Positions 15,800 through 24,870 of a DNA stretch of 62,248 nt are shown one piece after another; positions within the stretch are counted from its first letter, which is position 1, and the number at the start of each line of letters is the position of its first letter. Source of the stretch: Spirochaetaceae bacterium (GTDB lineage Bacteria; Spirochaetota; Spirochaetia; DSM-27196; PWMO01); assembly GCA_007693945.1 (NCBI GenBank), contig RECP01000057.1:1-62248 (forward strand), read 5' to 3'. A program made the position numbers and the translations under genes. The notes beneath the pieces are model-generated. The model was not told the DNA's origin. It saw nothing but the letters and a program-made list of their open reading frames with translations, and searched no databases.

Positions 15800-16528
15800 A
15801 TGCGCAGCGTGCTTCGGCGAACCGCATGGATGTCCGGCGTGGCCGTAGTCGTCCTGGCTGCGCCCCGCATCGGCGGGCTGGTGGCGAACCTGTTCGACTT
15901 CTCCCGTGTTGATCCCGACGGTGCGTTTGCCTGGATCTCGGTTCATCATGTCGTGCAGGCGCTCATTCTACTGGCAATCATGATTCCGATCGCGCGCGGC
16001 GGCAAGACCGACTTCGGTCTGGGCTGGGGTGATCGAAGGGTCGGATACCGGTTCGTGGGGCTGTTCGCGCTGGGATTTGTCGGGTATACGGCGGTTGCCA
16101 TGGTGATTGCGTTGACGGCCGGCACGTTCCGCAGCTTCCCCTACCCGCTGAGCACGCGGAACATTGCCGGCCAGCTCGCCTTCCAGCTGATGCTTTCAGG
16201 ACCGTCGGAAGAGCTCATCTTCCGCGGGTTTGCAATCACCATGCTGGCACCGGCGGTAAAGGGAGCTCTCCTGGCAGGCAGAGTCAGCGGTGCGAATCTC
16301 ATCGCAGCCGTTCTGTTCGGACTGGCGCACCTGAGCGTAACGCTCGCGCCGTTCAGGCTCACCTACAGCCCGTTCCAGGTGCTCTACGCGACCGGATTGG
16401 GCATCCTCTACGGGATCTGCTACGAACGTTCGCAAAGCGTTTACTACCCCATGATGATGCACAGCATCAGCAACGTCGTCGCTGTGGGCGTATCGGTGAT
16501 CGCGACGGCCTGCGTGGCCGGTCAGTGA
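15800..16528 (+). CDS. CPBP-family intramembrane metalloprotease
   Basis: 242 residues with about six to eight membrane helices. ATG 15800 is preceded by AGGAGA. The family's three zinc/catalytic motifs are present in order: GPSEELIFRGF (about residue 133), LFGLAHLS (about 172) and MMHSISN (about 218). CPBP proteins (Rce1/Abi type) cleave or modify membrane-associated peptides in the plane of the membrane. The gene is divergent from the AraC/GyrI regulator and convergent with an MFS gene 48 bases away. The substrate is unknown. Confidence 0.88.
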   Translation: MRSVLRRTAWMSGVAVVVLAAPRIGGLVANLFDFSRVDPDGAFAWISVHHVVQALILLAIMIPIARGGKTDFGLGWGDRRVGYRFVGLFALGFVGYTAVAMVIALTAGTFRSFPYPLSTRNIAGQLAFQLMLSGPSEELIFRGFAITMLAPAVKGALLAGRVSGANLIAAVLFGLAHLSVTLAPFRLTYSPFQVLYATGLGILYGICYERSQSVYYPMMMHSISNVVAVGVSVIATACVAGQ

Positions 16529-16576
16529 TCGGGCGCGCTGTTGACTGCCCCGCGTGCGGCATGCGGTCTGGCCGCT

Positions 16577-17845
16577 TCACGCCGCCTGAGAGACCGGCAG
16601 GCGAATCAGGATCCCGACCAGCAGGCAGAGGCCCGAGACAAGCACGATCGCCGGCCCCAGGCCGAAAGCGCTGCCGAGAACACCGAGCAACAGCGCCATA
16701 ACTGCCGCAATCAGCGTTTCGGCCTGCGACTCGACCGACAGGGCCGAGGCCAGGGATTGCTGCTGCATTCTTTCGCTGACGTAGGTGATGCCCATCGGCT
16801 TGCGCAAGTTCTCCAGGATGTAGATTCCGATGTAGGGCAGAATCGCAAGGGGCGGCGCGCCAATCCAATAGAGGACTCCACTGAAGAGCCCGAAGGCTGC
16901 TCCGGTCCACAAGGTGAGATTCAGAGGCTTCTCCAGATTGCCGCTGCGGTCGGCAAGATCGCCTGAGCGGCGCGAGGCCGCAGCCGTCACGGCATAAAGC
17001 AGCGAATAGACCGCTCCTGCCAGGATGGCGGTGCGTTCCCGGGCGGCAAGCCCGACGAAAAGGGGCACGGTCAACGCCACGGACTTCAGTATCGGCTGCA
17101 GGTAGTCTTTGCACGCCTTGTAGTAGCCGCTGTAGAGCGCCTGGTTGGTGATGGCCCGCAGCGCCGCCGGGTGCTTCATGCTGACCACAAGCGAGCGCAG
17201 CACCGCGGCAAACTCGTCGCGTACGCTTCTGGTGCTCTGGTAGCGCGGCCCATCGAGCGCGGCCGGGTAGGAGGCGATCAGGAGCAGATCCAGCACGTAG
17301 GGCCCTATGGTGAACAGGAAGACGACGGCGTAAGAGCCGTGCCACAACACCAGCCCGGCAGCGATCAGCGCCGAGACCGCCGCACCGCGTTGCGACCACG
17401 CCCGCGTGCGGCCGTAATAGTGCGTGCGCAAATGCTGCCATCCCTTGCCGTTCAGGTAGTCGAAGATCATCGCCTTGTGCGTTCCGGTGCGGAAGGCGTC
17501 GCCAAAGGCGTACGCAACCATGGCGGCAAAGAGCAGCCAGTAATCCGCAGCCACAAAGAACACGGAAAACGCAACGATATACGCCAGAAACGAGACAATC
17601 ATGGTCAGACGGCGCCCGAGCGCGTCCGCCAGCATTCCGGAGGGTACTTCGACCAGGTTTATGCACACCTCTCGCGTAGCGTAGAGGGTCCCGATCTGGG
17701 CGTAGCTCAGCCCCTTCTCCAGGAAGAACAGCATCAGGAAGGGCTCATAGAACCTCAGGTTCTTGAGAAAGCCGTAGGCACAGAACTTGTAGTATTGAAC
17801 ATCCCTGTTGAAGGACCGCCCGGGCGCCCCCGAAACCGCGCTCAC
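16577..17845 (-). CDS. MFS transporter
   Basis: 422 residues, about 12 membrane helices. GTG 17845 has AGAGGTG about 5-6 bases upstream. The first half contains QIGTLYATREVCINLVEVPS and then GMLADALGRRLTMI, the family's helix 2-3 loop motif; FGDAFRTGTHKAMIFDYLNG and GRTRAWSQRGAAV follow. This subgroup (proteins starting YYKFxxYGFLKNLRFYEPF) is common in anaerobic Firmicutes and spirochaetes and usually has no known substrate. It is divergent from padR-chrA, and the shared intergenic region holds a 19-bp palindrome. Confidence 0.85.
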   Translation of the reverse strand: MSAVSGAPGRSFNRDVQYYKFCAYGFLKNLRFYEPFLMLFFLEKGLSYAQIGTLYATREVCINLVEVPSGMLADALGRRLTMIVSFLAYIVAFSVFFVAADYWLLFAAMVAYAFGDAFRTGTHKAMIFDYLNGKGWQHLRTHYYGRTRAWSQRGAAVSALIAAGLVLWHGSYAVVFLFTIGPYVLDLLLIASYPAALDGPRYQSTRSVRDEFAAVLRSLVVSMKHPAALRAITNQALYSGYYKACKDYLQPILKSVALTVPLFVGLAARERTAILAGAVYSLLYAVTAAASRRSGDLADRSGNLEKPLNLTLWTGAAFGLFSGVLYWIGAPPLAILPYIGIYILENLRKPMGITYVSERMQQQSLASALSVESQAETLIAAVMALLLGVLGSAFGLGPAIVLVSGLCLLVGILIRLPVSQAA

Positions 17846-17907
17846 TCTTCACCTCTCGGCACTACAGCACCGTGGGCCGGGTGCCAGGCTGATTCCGGCC
17901 GCAGATT

Positions 17908-17926
17908 GATATCGACTGTCGATATC
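17908..17926. promoter_or_regulatory. 19-bp palindrome, candidate operator
   Basis: GATATCGAC-T-GTCGATATC is a perfect dyad with 9-base arms, 63 bases before the MFS start. The half ATATC/GATAT recurs around the -10 of the padR promoter (18061-18065 and 18073-18077). The shared element suggests one dimeric regulator, plausibly the PadR protein, acting on both sides; this is inference. Confidence 0.5.
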
Positions 17927-18035
17927 CTACCACGATAAGAGACTTCGGTCGAGCTATTCGTGTCTCTCGTGCAGAGGACCGGACGCCGCTATGCGGCGGC
18001 TTCTCCGCGCGCGTGGCGGCAGGTTCCATGGCGGG

Positions 18036-18064
18036 TTGACGCGTTGGACGACCTGGAATAATAT
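18036..18064 (+). promoter_or_regulatory. Promoter of padR-chrA
   Basis: TTGACG (18036-18041) and TAATAT (18059-18064) are spaced 17 bases. The region downstream to ATG 18183 forms a leader of about 110 bases. An ATATC-7-GATAT dyad overlaps the end of the -10, a suitable position for autorepression. Confidence 0.65.
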
Positions 18065-18182
18065 CACAAAGCGATATCGGGAACCAACACGCAACCAGGC
18101 CGGCAGATATCAACGGCCGGCGGTTACCGGCGGCCCGCGTTGAGCGGCGAGGACGAACCAGGCGATACCGGGATACGGCGCT

Positions 18183-18503
18183 ATGACGGACCACAGATTG
18201 ATACGAGAGTTCTTCCTCGGCTTCATCAAGATCCACATTCTCTATCACGCCGCGCAGGCGCCGGTCTGCGGTGTGGACCTTGGCGAAGAGCTGGCACGGC
18301 ACGGCTACCACGTCAGCCCGGGAACGCTCTACCCTACCCTGCACGCGCTCGAGCGGGCAGGCTATCTGCAACGCGAAAGCCGCACCGTCCATGGACGCCG
18401 GCGCAAGTACTACTGCGCGACCGGCGACGGCCGTTCGGTTCTGCAGCGGGCAAGGAAGCAAGCGTGCGAGCTGCTCGACGAGATAGTGGAGAACGACGGT
18501 TGA
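18183..18503 (+). CDS. PadR-family transcriptional regulator
   Basis: 106 residues, a typical small PadR. The winged helix is clear: HILYHAAQAPVCGVDLGEEL, GYHVSPGTLYPTLHALERAG, then YLQRESRTVHGRRRKYYCAT. A short C-terminal dimerisation helix follows (ARKQACELLDEIVEN). Its TGA overlaps the proposed TTG start of chrA, so the two are translationally coupled. PadR proteins coupled to chrA are known as chromate-pathway regulators in other bacteria, so it probably represses this operon. Confidence 0.9.
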   Translation: MTDHRLIREFFLGFIKIHILYHAAQAPVCGVDLGEELARHGYHVSPGTLYPTLHALERAGYLQRESRTVHGRRRKYYCATGDGRSVLQRARKQACELLDEIVENDG

Positions 18504-19753
18504 GACGGCAGCGACGGGGGGATTGGGCCCGGCTGATTACCCCGGGGGCCGTCACTCCCGCGGCAGGCAGCGACGGCACACAGCGCAGCGTGCGCCGGCC
18601 GTCCTTTCTGCGCGACGTCCTGGTCTGTTCGCTCGGAGCCTATGGTGGTCCTGAAACGCATATGAGCGTCTTTCTGGATCAGATGGTGGTGAAGCGAAAG
18701 TACCTCAGCGAGCAGGACCTGATCGAGCTGATCGCGCTCTGCAGCATCCTGCCGGGCCCCACCAGCACCCAGACTATTGTCTCTATCGGGTACCGCATGG
18801 GAGGCCCCGTACTGGCGCTGCTGACCATGCTGGTCTGGGCGCTGCCGGTACTGGTTGTGATGTCGCTGCTTTCGTTTCTGTACCATTTTCTGGCCGTGCG
18901 TGAGATTCCATTCGAGGTTCTGCGCTACATCGGCCCGATGGCGGTGGGCTTCATCATTGTGGCGGCGGTTCGTATCGGCCGCAAAGTGATCACCGACCTG
19001 ACGACGGCGTTGCTGATGCTGTTTGGGGCGGGGGTTACCTACTTCATCCGTGCGCCGTGGATCTTCCCGCTGACCCTCGTCATTGGCGGAGTGGTCAGCA
19101 TTCTACTCGCCGGGGAGCGGGATATCTGGAATCATGTGCGCCTCAATCCGCCGTGGCGCTACCTGACGCTGTTTTTCCTGCTGGCGGGCGGCGGGATTGT
19201 GCTGGCCACTATTTCGGGCAATCGCATCGTGCAGCTGTTTGAGAGCTTCTACCGCTACGGCTACCTGGTGTTCGGCGGCGGGCAGGTGGTGGTGCCGGTG
19301 ATGCACAGCGAACTGGTGCACGTGCGGCACTACATGACCAACCAGGAGTTTCTGACCGGTTACGGACTGGTGCAGGGACTCCCCGGACCGATGTTCAGCT
19401 TCGCGGCCTACGCCGGCGGAATGGCCGCGCGCGGACACTCAGCGCTGTTCCAGGTGGGCGGGGCTGTTGCCGGTGGAGTCGGGATTTTCCTGCCGGGACT
19501 GCTGTTGATCTACTTCGTCTATCCTGTCTGGGAGAACCTCAAGCAGATTCGCGCCATCAGGATAGCGCTGCGCGGAATTGGTGCCGTTGCCGGTGGCCTG
19601 ATCGCGGTTGCGGCGGTCATTCTGGCGCAGGCCAGCGGGTTTCAACTCGACAACCTGGTGGTGACCGCAGCGGCGGTCGGCCTGCTGGCGTGGCGCAAGA
19701 TACCCGCTCCGCTGATTGTGGCAGCGGCGCTGGCGGCGGGGTTCCTGCTGTAG
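18500..19753 (+). CDS. chrA: Chromate transporter family protein (ChrA)
   Basis: 417 residues from TTG 18500, which overlaps the padR stop (TTGA) and has GGAGA upstream; GTG 18590 is the alternative. Two homologous halves of the CHR family are fused. The first has SLGAYGGPETHMSVFLDQMV and IALCSILPGPTSTQTIVSIG. The second has YGYLVFGGGQVVVPVMHSEL and GYGLVQGLPGPMFSFAAYAG. About 10-12 helices. The family exports or exchanges chromate or related oxyanions. A 14-bp piece of the gene's 3' end, GGTTCCTGCTGTAG including the stop, is repeated about 45 bases downstream. Confidence 0.9.
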   Translation: MRRQRRGDWARLITPGAVTPAAGSDGTQRSVRRPSFLRDVLVCSLGAYGGPETHMSVFLDQMVVKRKYLSEQDLIELIALCSILPGPTSTQTIVSIGYRMGGPVLALLTMLVWALPVLVVMSLLSFLYHFLAVREIPFEVLRYIGPMAVGFIIVAAVRIGRKVITDLTTALLMLFGAGVTYFIRAPWIFPLTLVIGGVVSILLAGERDIWNHVRLNPPWRYLTLFFLLAGGGIVLATISGNRIVQLFESFYRYGYLVFGGGQVVVPVMHSELVHVRHYMTNQEFLTGYGLVQGLPGPMFSFAAYAGGMAARGHSALFQVGGAVAGGVGIFLPGLLLIYFVYPVWENLKQIRAIRIALRGIGAVAGGLIAVAAVILAQASGFQLDNLVVTAAAVGLLAWRKIPAPLIVAAALAAGFLL

Positions 19754-19951
19754 CGCCGGCGACGGGCGCGGCGGAGGTTCCTGCTGTAGGCCCGGCATGG
19801 CGGGGGTGGTGAAAGTCCGCTCCGTCCCCGCCCCGGGGACCATAGACTCATTCCGGCCCGGCGGCGCCGGTAAGCCGGTTGCGGCCGGCTTTGGCGGCGG
19901 CGAACTTCGTCACTGAGTCCTTCCGCCCCGCATCGTTCCGACCATCGCGGC

Positions 19952-21829
19952 TTACTCGAACTCCCGCAAGCTCTCGTGGGTTCCCTTGTGCATCTCGTAC
20001 CAGAACTCCAGGGCAGCCTCGTGCTTGTCCGCCTCGAAGCGCGCTATCCACTGCAGCAGTTCGGGGTCATCACAGCCGTCGATATCGCGCTTTCGCTTGA
20101 GGAAGGTGAGCACATAGTCTATGTTACGCTCCGATTCCCAGAAGACCGACGAGTTACGACTGTTGATGCGGCTTGCGGTGATGGCGACGTTCGCCAGGAA
20201 CTCCTGCTTCAGACCAAACAGCGATCCTATGATCTCCGGGATCATTTCTTCGGCCCAGGTACGGTGAAAGCGGCAGAACCCGGCGTTGTCAATGATCAAT
20301 TCCTGGATCATTCGCGCGCTGTTCTGCCGTCCAAGTTCCCGTGGGGGAAGAAAGTCGCTGCCGTAGACCATGTAATACTTGCCGGAGATCGGCATCGGCG
20401 ACAGCACCCCCGGGGTCCAATACTGGTTCGGCACACTCCATCCTTTGCGAGCGTTGGCGTTGTAGAGAAAGGAATCGAGAATCACCTTGCCTTTCTTGCG
20501 CGCGGTCCGCCGCGCGAACTTGCGCGCCCCTTCCGAAAGGTCGATGATTCCGCGCCGTTCGATGATCGAGTCTATCAGCTGTACGCCAAGGTCGGCGTTG
20601 TGGTTTGAATCCTCCACCACGCGGAAGCCGTCGGGCGAGAACACCGGTGTTGTGTCGACGCCCAACTCCTCGGGGGTTAGCAGTTGCTCATCGAGGCACT
20701 CCATCAGCCACGACAGCACGCCACCGATAGATATCGCGTCAAACCCTGAGCTGTCGGCTTTGCGGTTCAGCCGCTCCGCGGCGCGCTGATCAAAGACGCC
20801 ACAAAGCGGGCCCATGGTCTGGTACGGCTCGTAGTCCTTCTTGAACTCGTCATTCATTTTCTTGCAGAGCGCAACACACGGCTCGCCGCAGTGTTTCTGC
20901 TGTTTTTGCTCGATGGTCTCTTCGTTGAACTGTTTGAGGTAGTGATCGACAATAAACTCCTTGTGGATCCTGAGCCGCTGTTCTTCAGACATGAAGATGG
21001 TCTTGTAGTTGAAGGCCATGATGCGCCCGCCCATTGTGGCGTAATTGACGCCGAAGGTGCCGCCGGTGTTGAACTTTGGATCAAAGCGGTACTTGGTGGT
21101 TGCCTCCAGGTCCTTGGCGGCAAGCTTCTTCTGGTACTTGTCAACGAACCACTGATCGGCAACCTTGCGGTCACGGAAATCTTCGTCAATCACCGTTCCC
21201 CCGTAGATCACCGAGGCAATGCCGTGTTCGCGCAGCATCTTGGAGCCGAATCCGCCGCGGCCCGCCCAGGTATCGACGTGAGTGATGCGTCCCTTGGTAA
21301 TGGGAACCGAGCCGATCGCGCCAAGATCGGTGGCCCGTGCTGCAGGTCCCACCGCCAGAATGCGAGGATCGTTCTCATACCGTTGACCAAAGAGCTCATA
21401 GGTGGTGTCGATCAGCGAGTAGACCCCGCCGCGACCGCCGTTCCAGATAGGCCCGAGCTCGATCGGCTGCAGCTCAACCTGGACCTCCTCACCGTGAACG
21501 CGGTTCAGGTGGAGAATGGACGAGGTGGGCGCCTTCCCGATAATCGAGACCATATCAATGCCCAGGTTGTCGAATACCAGCCCCGCACCACCCATCGACG
21601 AAACGTAGAACGCGCCCCACGACATCGAGAACCCGTTGACGAACAGCCGATTGGATCCGGGGAAAATGGAACCCGCAAGGAGCCCGGCCCCGATGTTCAG
21701 GCTGTTGTGCCGTCCCGCCAGATGCAACCCTAGATCAATGGGGCCAAAGAAGTCGCCAAGCCGGTAGCGGCGGACTTTGTAGAAACCGGTTGCCGCATCG
21801 ATCAATAATACCTTGAAAAAGTGGTCCAT
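19952..21829 (-). CDS. Aldehyde:ferredoxin oxidoreductase family protein (tungsten/molybdenum pterin enzyme)
   Basis: 625 residues, the family size. FKVLLIDAATG at the start, NSLNIGAGLLAGS and GSNRLFVNGFSMSWGAFYVS (about 50-80), AGRGGFGSKMLREHGIASVI (near 190) and GFDAISIGGVLSWLMEC (near 355) match the three-domain AOR fold. The Fe-S site is HCGEPCVALCKK plus a late NAGFCRFH. Canonical AORs have Cx2Cx3C, whereas here the spacing is Cx3Cx3C. The family oxidises aldehydes to acids with ferredoxin. ATG 21829 has no ribosome site but a -10-like TATAGT 6 bases ahead. No ferredoxin or pterin-synthesis gene is nearby; the MOT1 transporter at 3.6 kb could supply the metal. Confidence 0.85.
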   Translation of the reverse strand: MDHFFKVLLIDAATGFYKVRRYRLGDFFGPIDLGLHLAGRHNSLNIGAGLLAGSIFPGSNRLFVNGFSMSWGAFYVSSMGGAGLVFDNLGIDMVSIIGKAPTSSILHLNRVHGEEVQVELQPIELGPIWNGGRGGVYSLIDTTYELFGQRYENDPRILAVGPAARATDLGAIGSVPITKGRITHVDTWAGRGGFGSKMLREHGIASVIYGGTVIDEDFRDRKVADQWFVDKYQKKLAAKDLEATTKYRFDPKFNTGGTFGVNYATMGGRIMAFNYKTIFMSEEQRLRIHKEFIVDHYLKQFNEETIEQKQQKHCGEPCVALCKKMNDEFKKDYEPYQTMGPLCGVFDQRAAERLNRKADSSGFDAISIGGVLSWLMECLDEQLLTPEELGVDTTPVFSPDGFRVVEDSNHNADLGVQLIDSIIERRGIIDLSEGARKFARRTARKKGKVILDSFLYNANARKGWSVPNQYWTPGVLSPMPISGKYYMVYGSDFLPPRELGRQNSARMIQELIIDNAGFCRFHRTWAEEMIPEIIGSLFGLKQEFLANVAITASRINSRNSSVFWESERNIDYVLTFLKRKRDIDGCDDPELLQWIARFEADKHEAALEFWYEMHKGTHESLREFE

Positions 21830-21835
21830 GAGCCC

Positions 21836-21864
21836 ACTATAGGTAGACAATTACCTATTGTATA
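21836..21864 (-). promoter_or_regulatory. Promoter abutting the AOR-like gene (leaderless type)
   Basis: TATACA (21864-21859) and TATAGT (21841-21836) on the minus strand are separated by 17 bases. The -10 ends 6 bases before ATG 21829, so the transcript would begin at or next to the start codon. Confidence 0.5.
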
Positions 21865-21964
21865 GAGGGCGGCTATTGTGGGGACAGGTACCGGCAGGAA
21901 GACTGACGGCGCCCGGTGGCTGCTCGTAATCACGGCGACATCAAATGCCGAACGGGCATGCTGG

Positions 21965-23520
21965 TTACAGGCCGGAGCAGCCCAGATTGAGCGCCGCGAA
22001 CGGCTGCAGACCGCGCACCAGACCGGAACGCAGCAGCAGGCCGGATAGCGGTCCCAGGCGTCAACCACGCCCCCGTCAAACGCCAGCACCGGATGAGCGG
22101 TCGGTGAAATCGGTTCCGCCGGCAAACAGGGCTCCGAAGCTCGCCCGCCGGCCCAACGGCAGGTGCGGCTCGCCGCGCCACTCCAGCCGCTGGAACCGAA
22201 GGTCATCGGATGCCAGCGGCAGGGCCGCCTGGTATTGTATCTCGGCTGCCGTACCGCGGCGCGGAAAGAGGCGTGAATCGCGGCTGTCCACCCCGACAGC
22301 TACTACTGCGGATGAGACGCCGGCCCACTTCTGCTCTTCTTCGAGGTCGGTGAGCTGTGATCGGAACAGCGAATAGCGGTAGCCCACCCGCAGTTCGCCG
22401 TAGCGACTGAGCAGCAGCCCCAGGTTCGCCCCGGCGACCAGTTCCTGGTACTGGACAACGGTCCCGACCTTGCCGACCTGGGCGTAACTGTCGGAGTCAA
22501 CGATAAACGACAGATGCAGCTTGAGGTAGAAGTTGGCGCCCAACGGCTGAAAGTATGAAGTGGCAACACCGAAGGTATTCACCAGTGCCACGTCGGTTGA
22601 CCAGTAAGAGCCGCGGCCGGTGATGTCGTTGACGGTGAGGTTCTGCGTCAGAACCATCTTGCTGTGAGCGGAACCGGCAATCATACCCGCGTATCGCAGT
22701 CCGATGCGCAAGGTGTTGCGGCTTACGATCCGCGGTACCAGCGTTACCAGCAGCGTGTGGCCGTCCGATTCACCCGGCGCGCGGCCGGCACGCACGTAGT
22801 GGGCGTCGTTCGCCGCACGGCCGTCTTCGACAATGATCTGCGTCTTCACCAGGTCGAACTGCCCCAGTCCGTAGGTTTCCTCCACCGGGCGCAGCAGTGC
22901 ATCGGGGGTAAGCTCGGCGCCGGCCAGTGGCCCGAAAGGCCGCAGCGCCAGATCCCGCTCGATCTCACTTCCGCCCTCCACGCGGACGCCGGTGATGAAC
23001 GGGTAGTCGAGCTCGGTAGCGTAGCTCCCCGGCGCCGGGTGGCGCGGCTGAAGCGGTCGCTCACCCGCAATGCGATCTGCCAGCTGCCTCAGTTCGGGCA
23101 GCATGCGGCGTGCCGCCTCCTCACCGCGTTGCATGATGCCGGACCCATCCGAGAACCCGACTCGCGCGTAGGAGCTTAACTCCGGCGTAATCAACAGGTC
23201 CGCCAGTTCGCGTTGTGGCCGTATGTTGGCTTCGATGAGAATCTTGGTCGCCTGGTCGATGGAAGCAAACGGACTGCGCGACAGATGCTCGAGCGAAGTC
23301 GGCATCGGCTCGCCTACCTCCACTGCAATGACGATATCGGCCCCCATCTCGCGAGCAACGTTGATCGGCAGATTGTTGACCACTCCGCCGTCAACCAGGT
23401 AGCGGTCGCCAATCCGGTAGGGCGCAAAGAGACCGGGGATGGTCATACTGGCGCGCATAGCATCCGAAACCGCACCCGCAGCAAGGATCACCTCCTCACC
23501 CGTAATGACGCCCGCCGCCC
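21965..23520 (-). pseudogene. Patatin-like phospholipase with outer-membrane barrel, truncated at its N-terminus and damaged at its C-terminus
   Basis: The open frame from about 23520 begins inside the patatin domain: VITGEEVILAAGAVSDAMRA, SMTIPGLFAPYRIGDRYLVD, GGVVNNLPINVAREMGADIV. The DGG catalytic aspartate is present, but the GxSxG nucleophile and oxyanion-hole half (~150-200 residues) are missing. From about residue 240 the sequence turns into beta-barrel strands of the surface-antigen (Omp85/BamA-like) type that such patatins carry. TGA at 22076 interrupts the barrel; the same frame then continues after a second TGA with RLGPLSGLLLRSGLVRG and ends LNLGCSGL with TAA at 21965. The upstream join is to a gene fragment on the opposite strand. 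Confidence 0.75.
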
Positions 23521-23529
23521 AGATGCCCG

Positions 23530-24137
23530 CCCTCAGCCGCTCGGCGGTCCTGGCCCACTTCGCCGCCGGAGACATGCTCGACCAGCTGGTGGAAGAAGCG
23601 GTGCGCATGACCAACAATAACCACGACGCAGTTGCCTACTCCCGCTTCTTCGCTCACCTGATGCGCGATCTCTACGAGGCGGGAAGACTCCAATTGAGCG
23701 CAGCGCGCGATGCGCTGCGGAGTCTGGTAGAGCGACACCGGGATCGTCTCGGCAATCGCGGTCGTGCGCTGGTCGACGAGGCACTCTCATACCACACCCT
23801 GGACTACCGCGGCGCCACCAGGCAGTTCGGTGCCGCGTGCCACGTGGACATGGCCGGTCCACTGGTGATTCACATCCTGCTGCACACCGAGGGTTTCCGC
23901 GAAGCCAACCGCGTGAATATCCTGGCCAGCGGGGATAACTGCGGCCGCGCGGTGATGCTCGGCGCGATTGCCGGCGCCCTCTACGGCGTCGGCGGAGAGC
24001 ACGGCATCCCTGAGCAGTGGATCGAGCGCACCACGCTGCTGGAGCGGTTACGCGGGACCGACGGAGGAAGACTGCTGCTGGGGAGCGTGCCCGCGGAGAC
24101 CGGCAGAGAGGCAATTGCCTCGCGGAGTTCGCGATGA
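23530..24137 (+). pseudogene. ADP-ribosylglycohydrolase-family protein, C-terminal part only
   Basis: The frame that enters at about 23530 reads HFAAGDMLDQLVEEAVRMTN, then a helical body with HVDMAGPLVIHILLHTEGFR and ILASGDNCGRAVMLGAIAGA, then LYGVGGEHGIPEQWIERTT. The GDNxxRAxxxGAxxGAxxG block and the following IPxxW are the C-terminal Mg-site region of this all-helical hydrolase family. The N-terminal half with the other metal ligands is absent. The left end joins the 5'-truncated patatin gene on the other strand. A chance open frame to 23439 continues through patatin sequence. Confidence 0.65.
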
Positions 24138-24292
24138 GCTGTGGTCGCGTGATCCTTTGCCTGCTCCTTCCTCCCCTCGCGGTCCTCGATCAGAGGTGCG
24201 GGTCCGTGGTCCTGGTGACGATCCTGACGCTCATGGGGTGGGTTCCCGGAGCGATAGCGGCGCTCGTGATCTGCTCCCGTTCGCGCCGTTGA
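24134..24292 (+). CDS. Small PMP3/YqaE-type membrane protein
   Basis: 52 residues. ATG 24134 overlaps the stop of the preceding fragment (ATGA) and has GGAG upstream. The sequence VILCLLLPPLAVLDQRCGSV and VTILTLMGWVPGAIAALVI gives two hydrophobic helices with the family pattern LxxxLPPLAV...LTxxGWxPGxIxAxxV. PMP3 proteolipids are stress-associated inner-membrane proteins without known enzymatic activity. The segment between the helices is shorter and more polar than usual. It was probably co-translated with the now broken gene upstream. Confidence 0.65.
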   Translation: MSCGRVILCLLLPPLAVLDQRCGSVVLVTILTLMGWVPGAIAALVICSRSRR

Positions 24293-24870
24293 TGTCATCC
24301 CGCCGGTCCGGACCACGTTCATTTGCAGCAACCAGGACCGGTGGGTGATTGCGGCGATCTCTCGCGCCTGTTTAATCGATGCGTCGTCGATTGTCTGTCG
24401 CGCAACCCGGCGTTCCACGCGATCGCCGCAAGCGAACCGGCAATCCCTGTAGCGCGGAGAAGGACGAAAAGCCAATTGACGGCGCACCAGCAATGAGCTA
24501 ACACGCGAATAATTGGGGACCACTTGCTCCAAAGGTGACTGGTTGCGCTCGGGTAAGGTGGCACCTTTCGCCGTACTACTGAGAGAGCACAAGATTTGTG
24601 CGGGCAAATCGTCTGGCACAATCCTAATGGCGATAATCGGGTCATGGCCCAGGGGGTCTGATCCTGATCCAGTCTTTGACCCACTGCGGTGTCACCGTTG
24701 ACCTCAGTGGCGTGACCGCAGACATTGTTACCGCTGTCACGCTTGAGGATAATGTCTTTCTTTTGTTGTCGTAAGTGCCGATACGCAGGAGACAATCACA
24801 ACAGAACTACTGTACCACGCCGAAGGCGTGGAGCATGTGTTATGCGTGGACCAATCCTCATCGTTGAAAC
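24293..24870. other. Gene-free stretch with possible coding remnants
   Basis: No intact gene is visible. One frame near 24652-24777 reads like the end of a protein (GLILIQSLTHCGVTVDLSGV, TADIVTAVTLEDNVFLLLS, stop) but has no upstream continuation. A small hairpin, CCACGCC-GAA-GGCGTGG, lies at 24815-24831. Base composition is less GC-rich than in the flanks, in line with acquired DNA. Confidence 0.4.
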
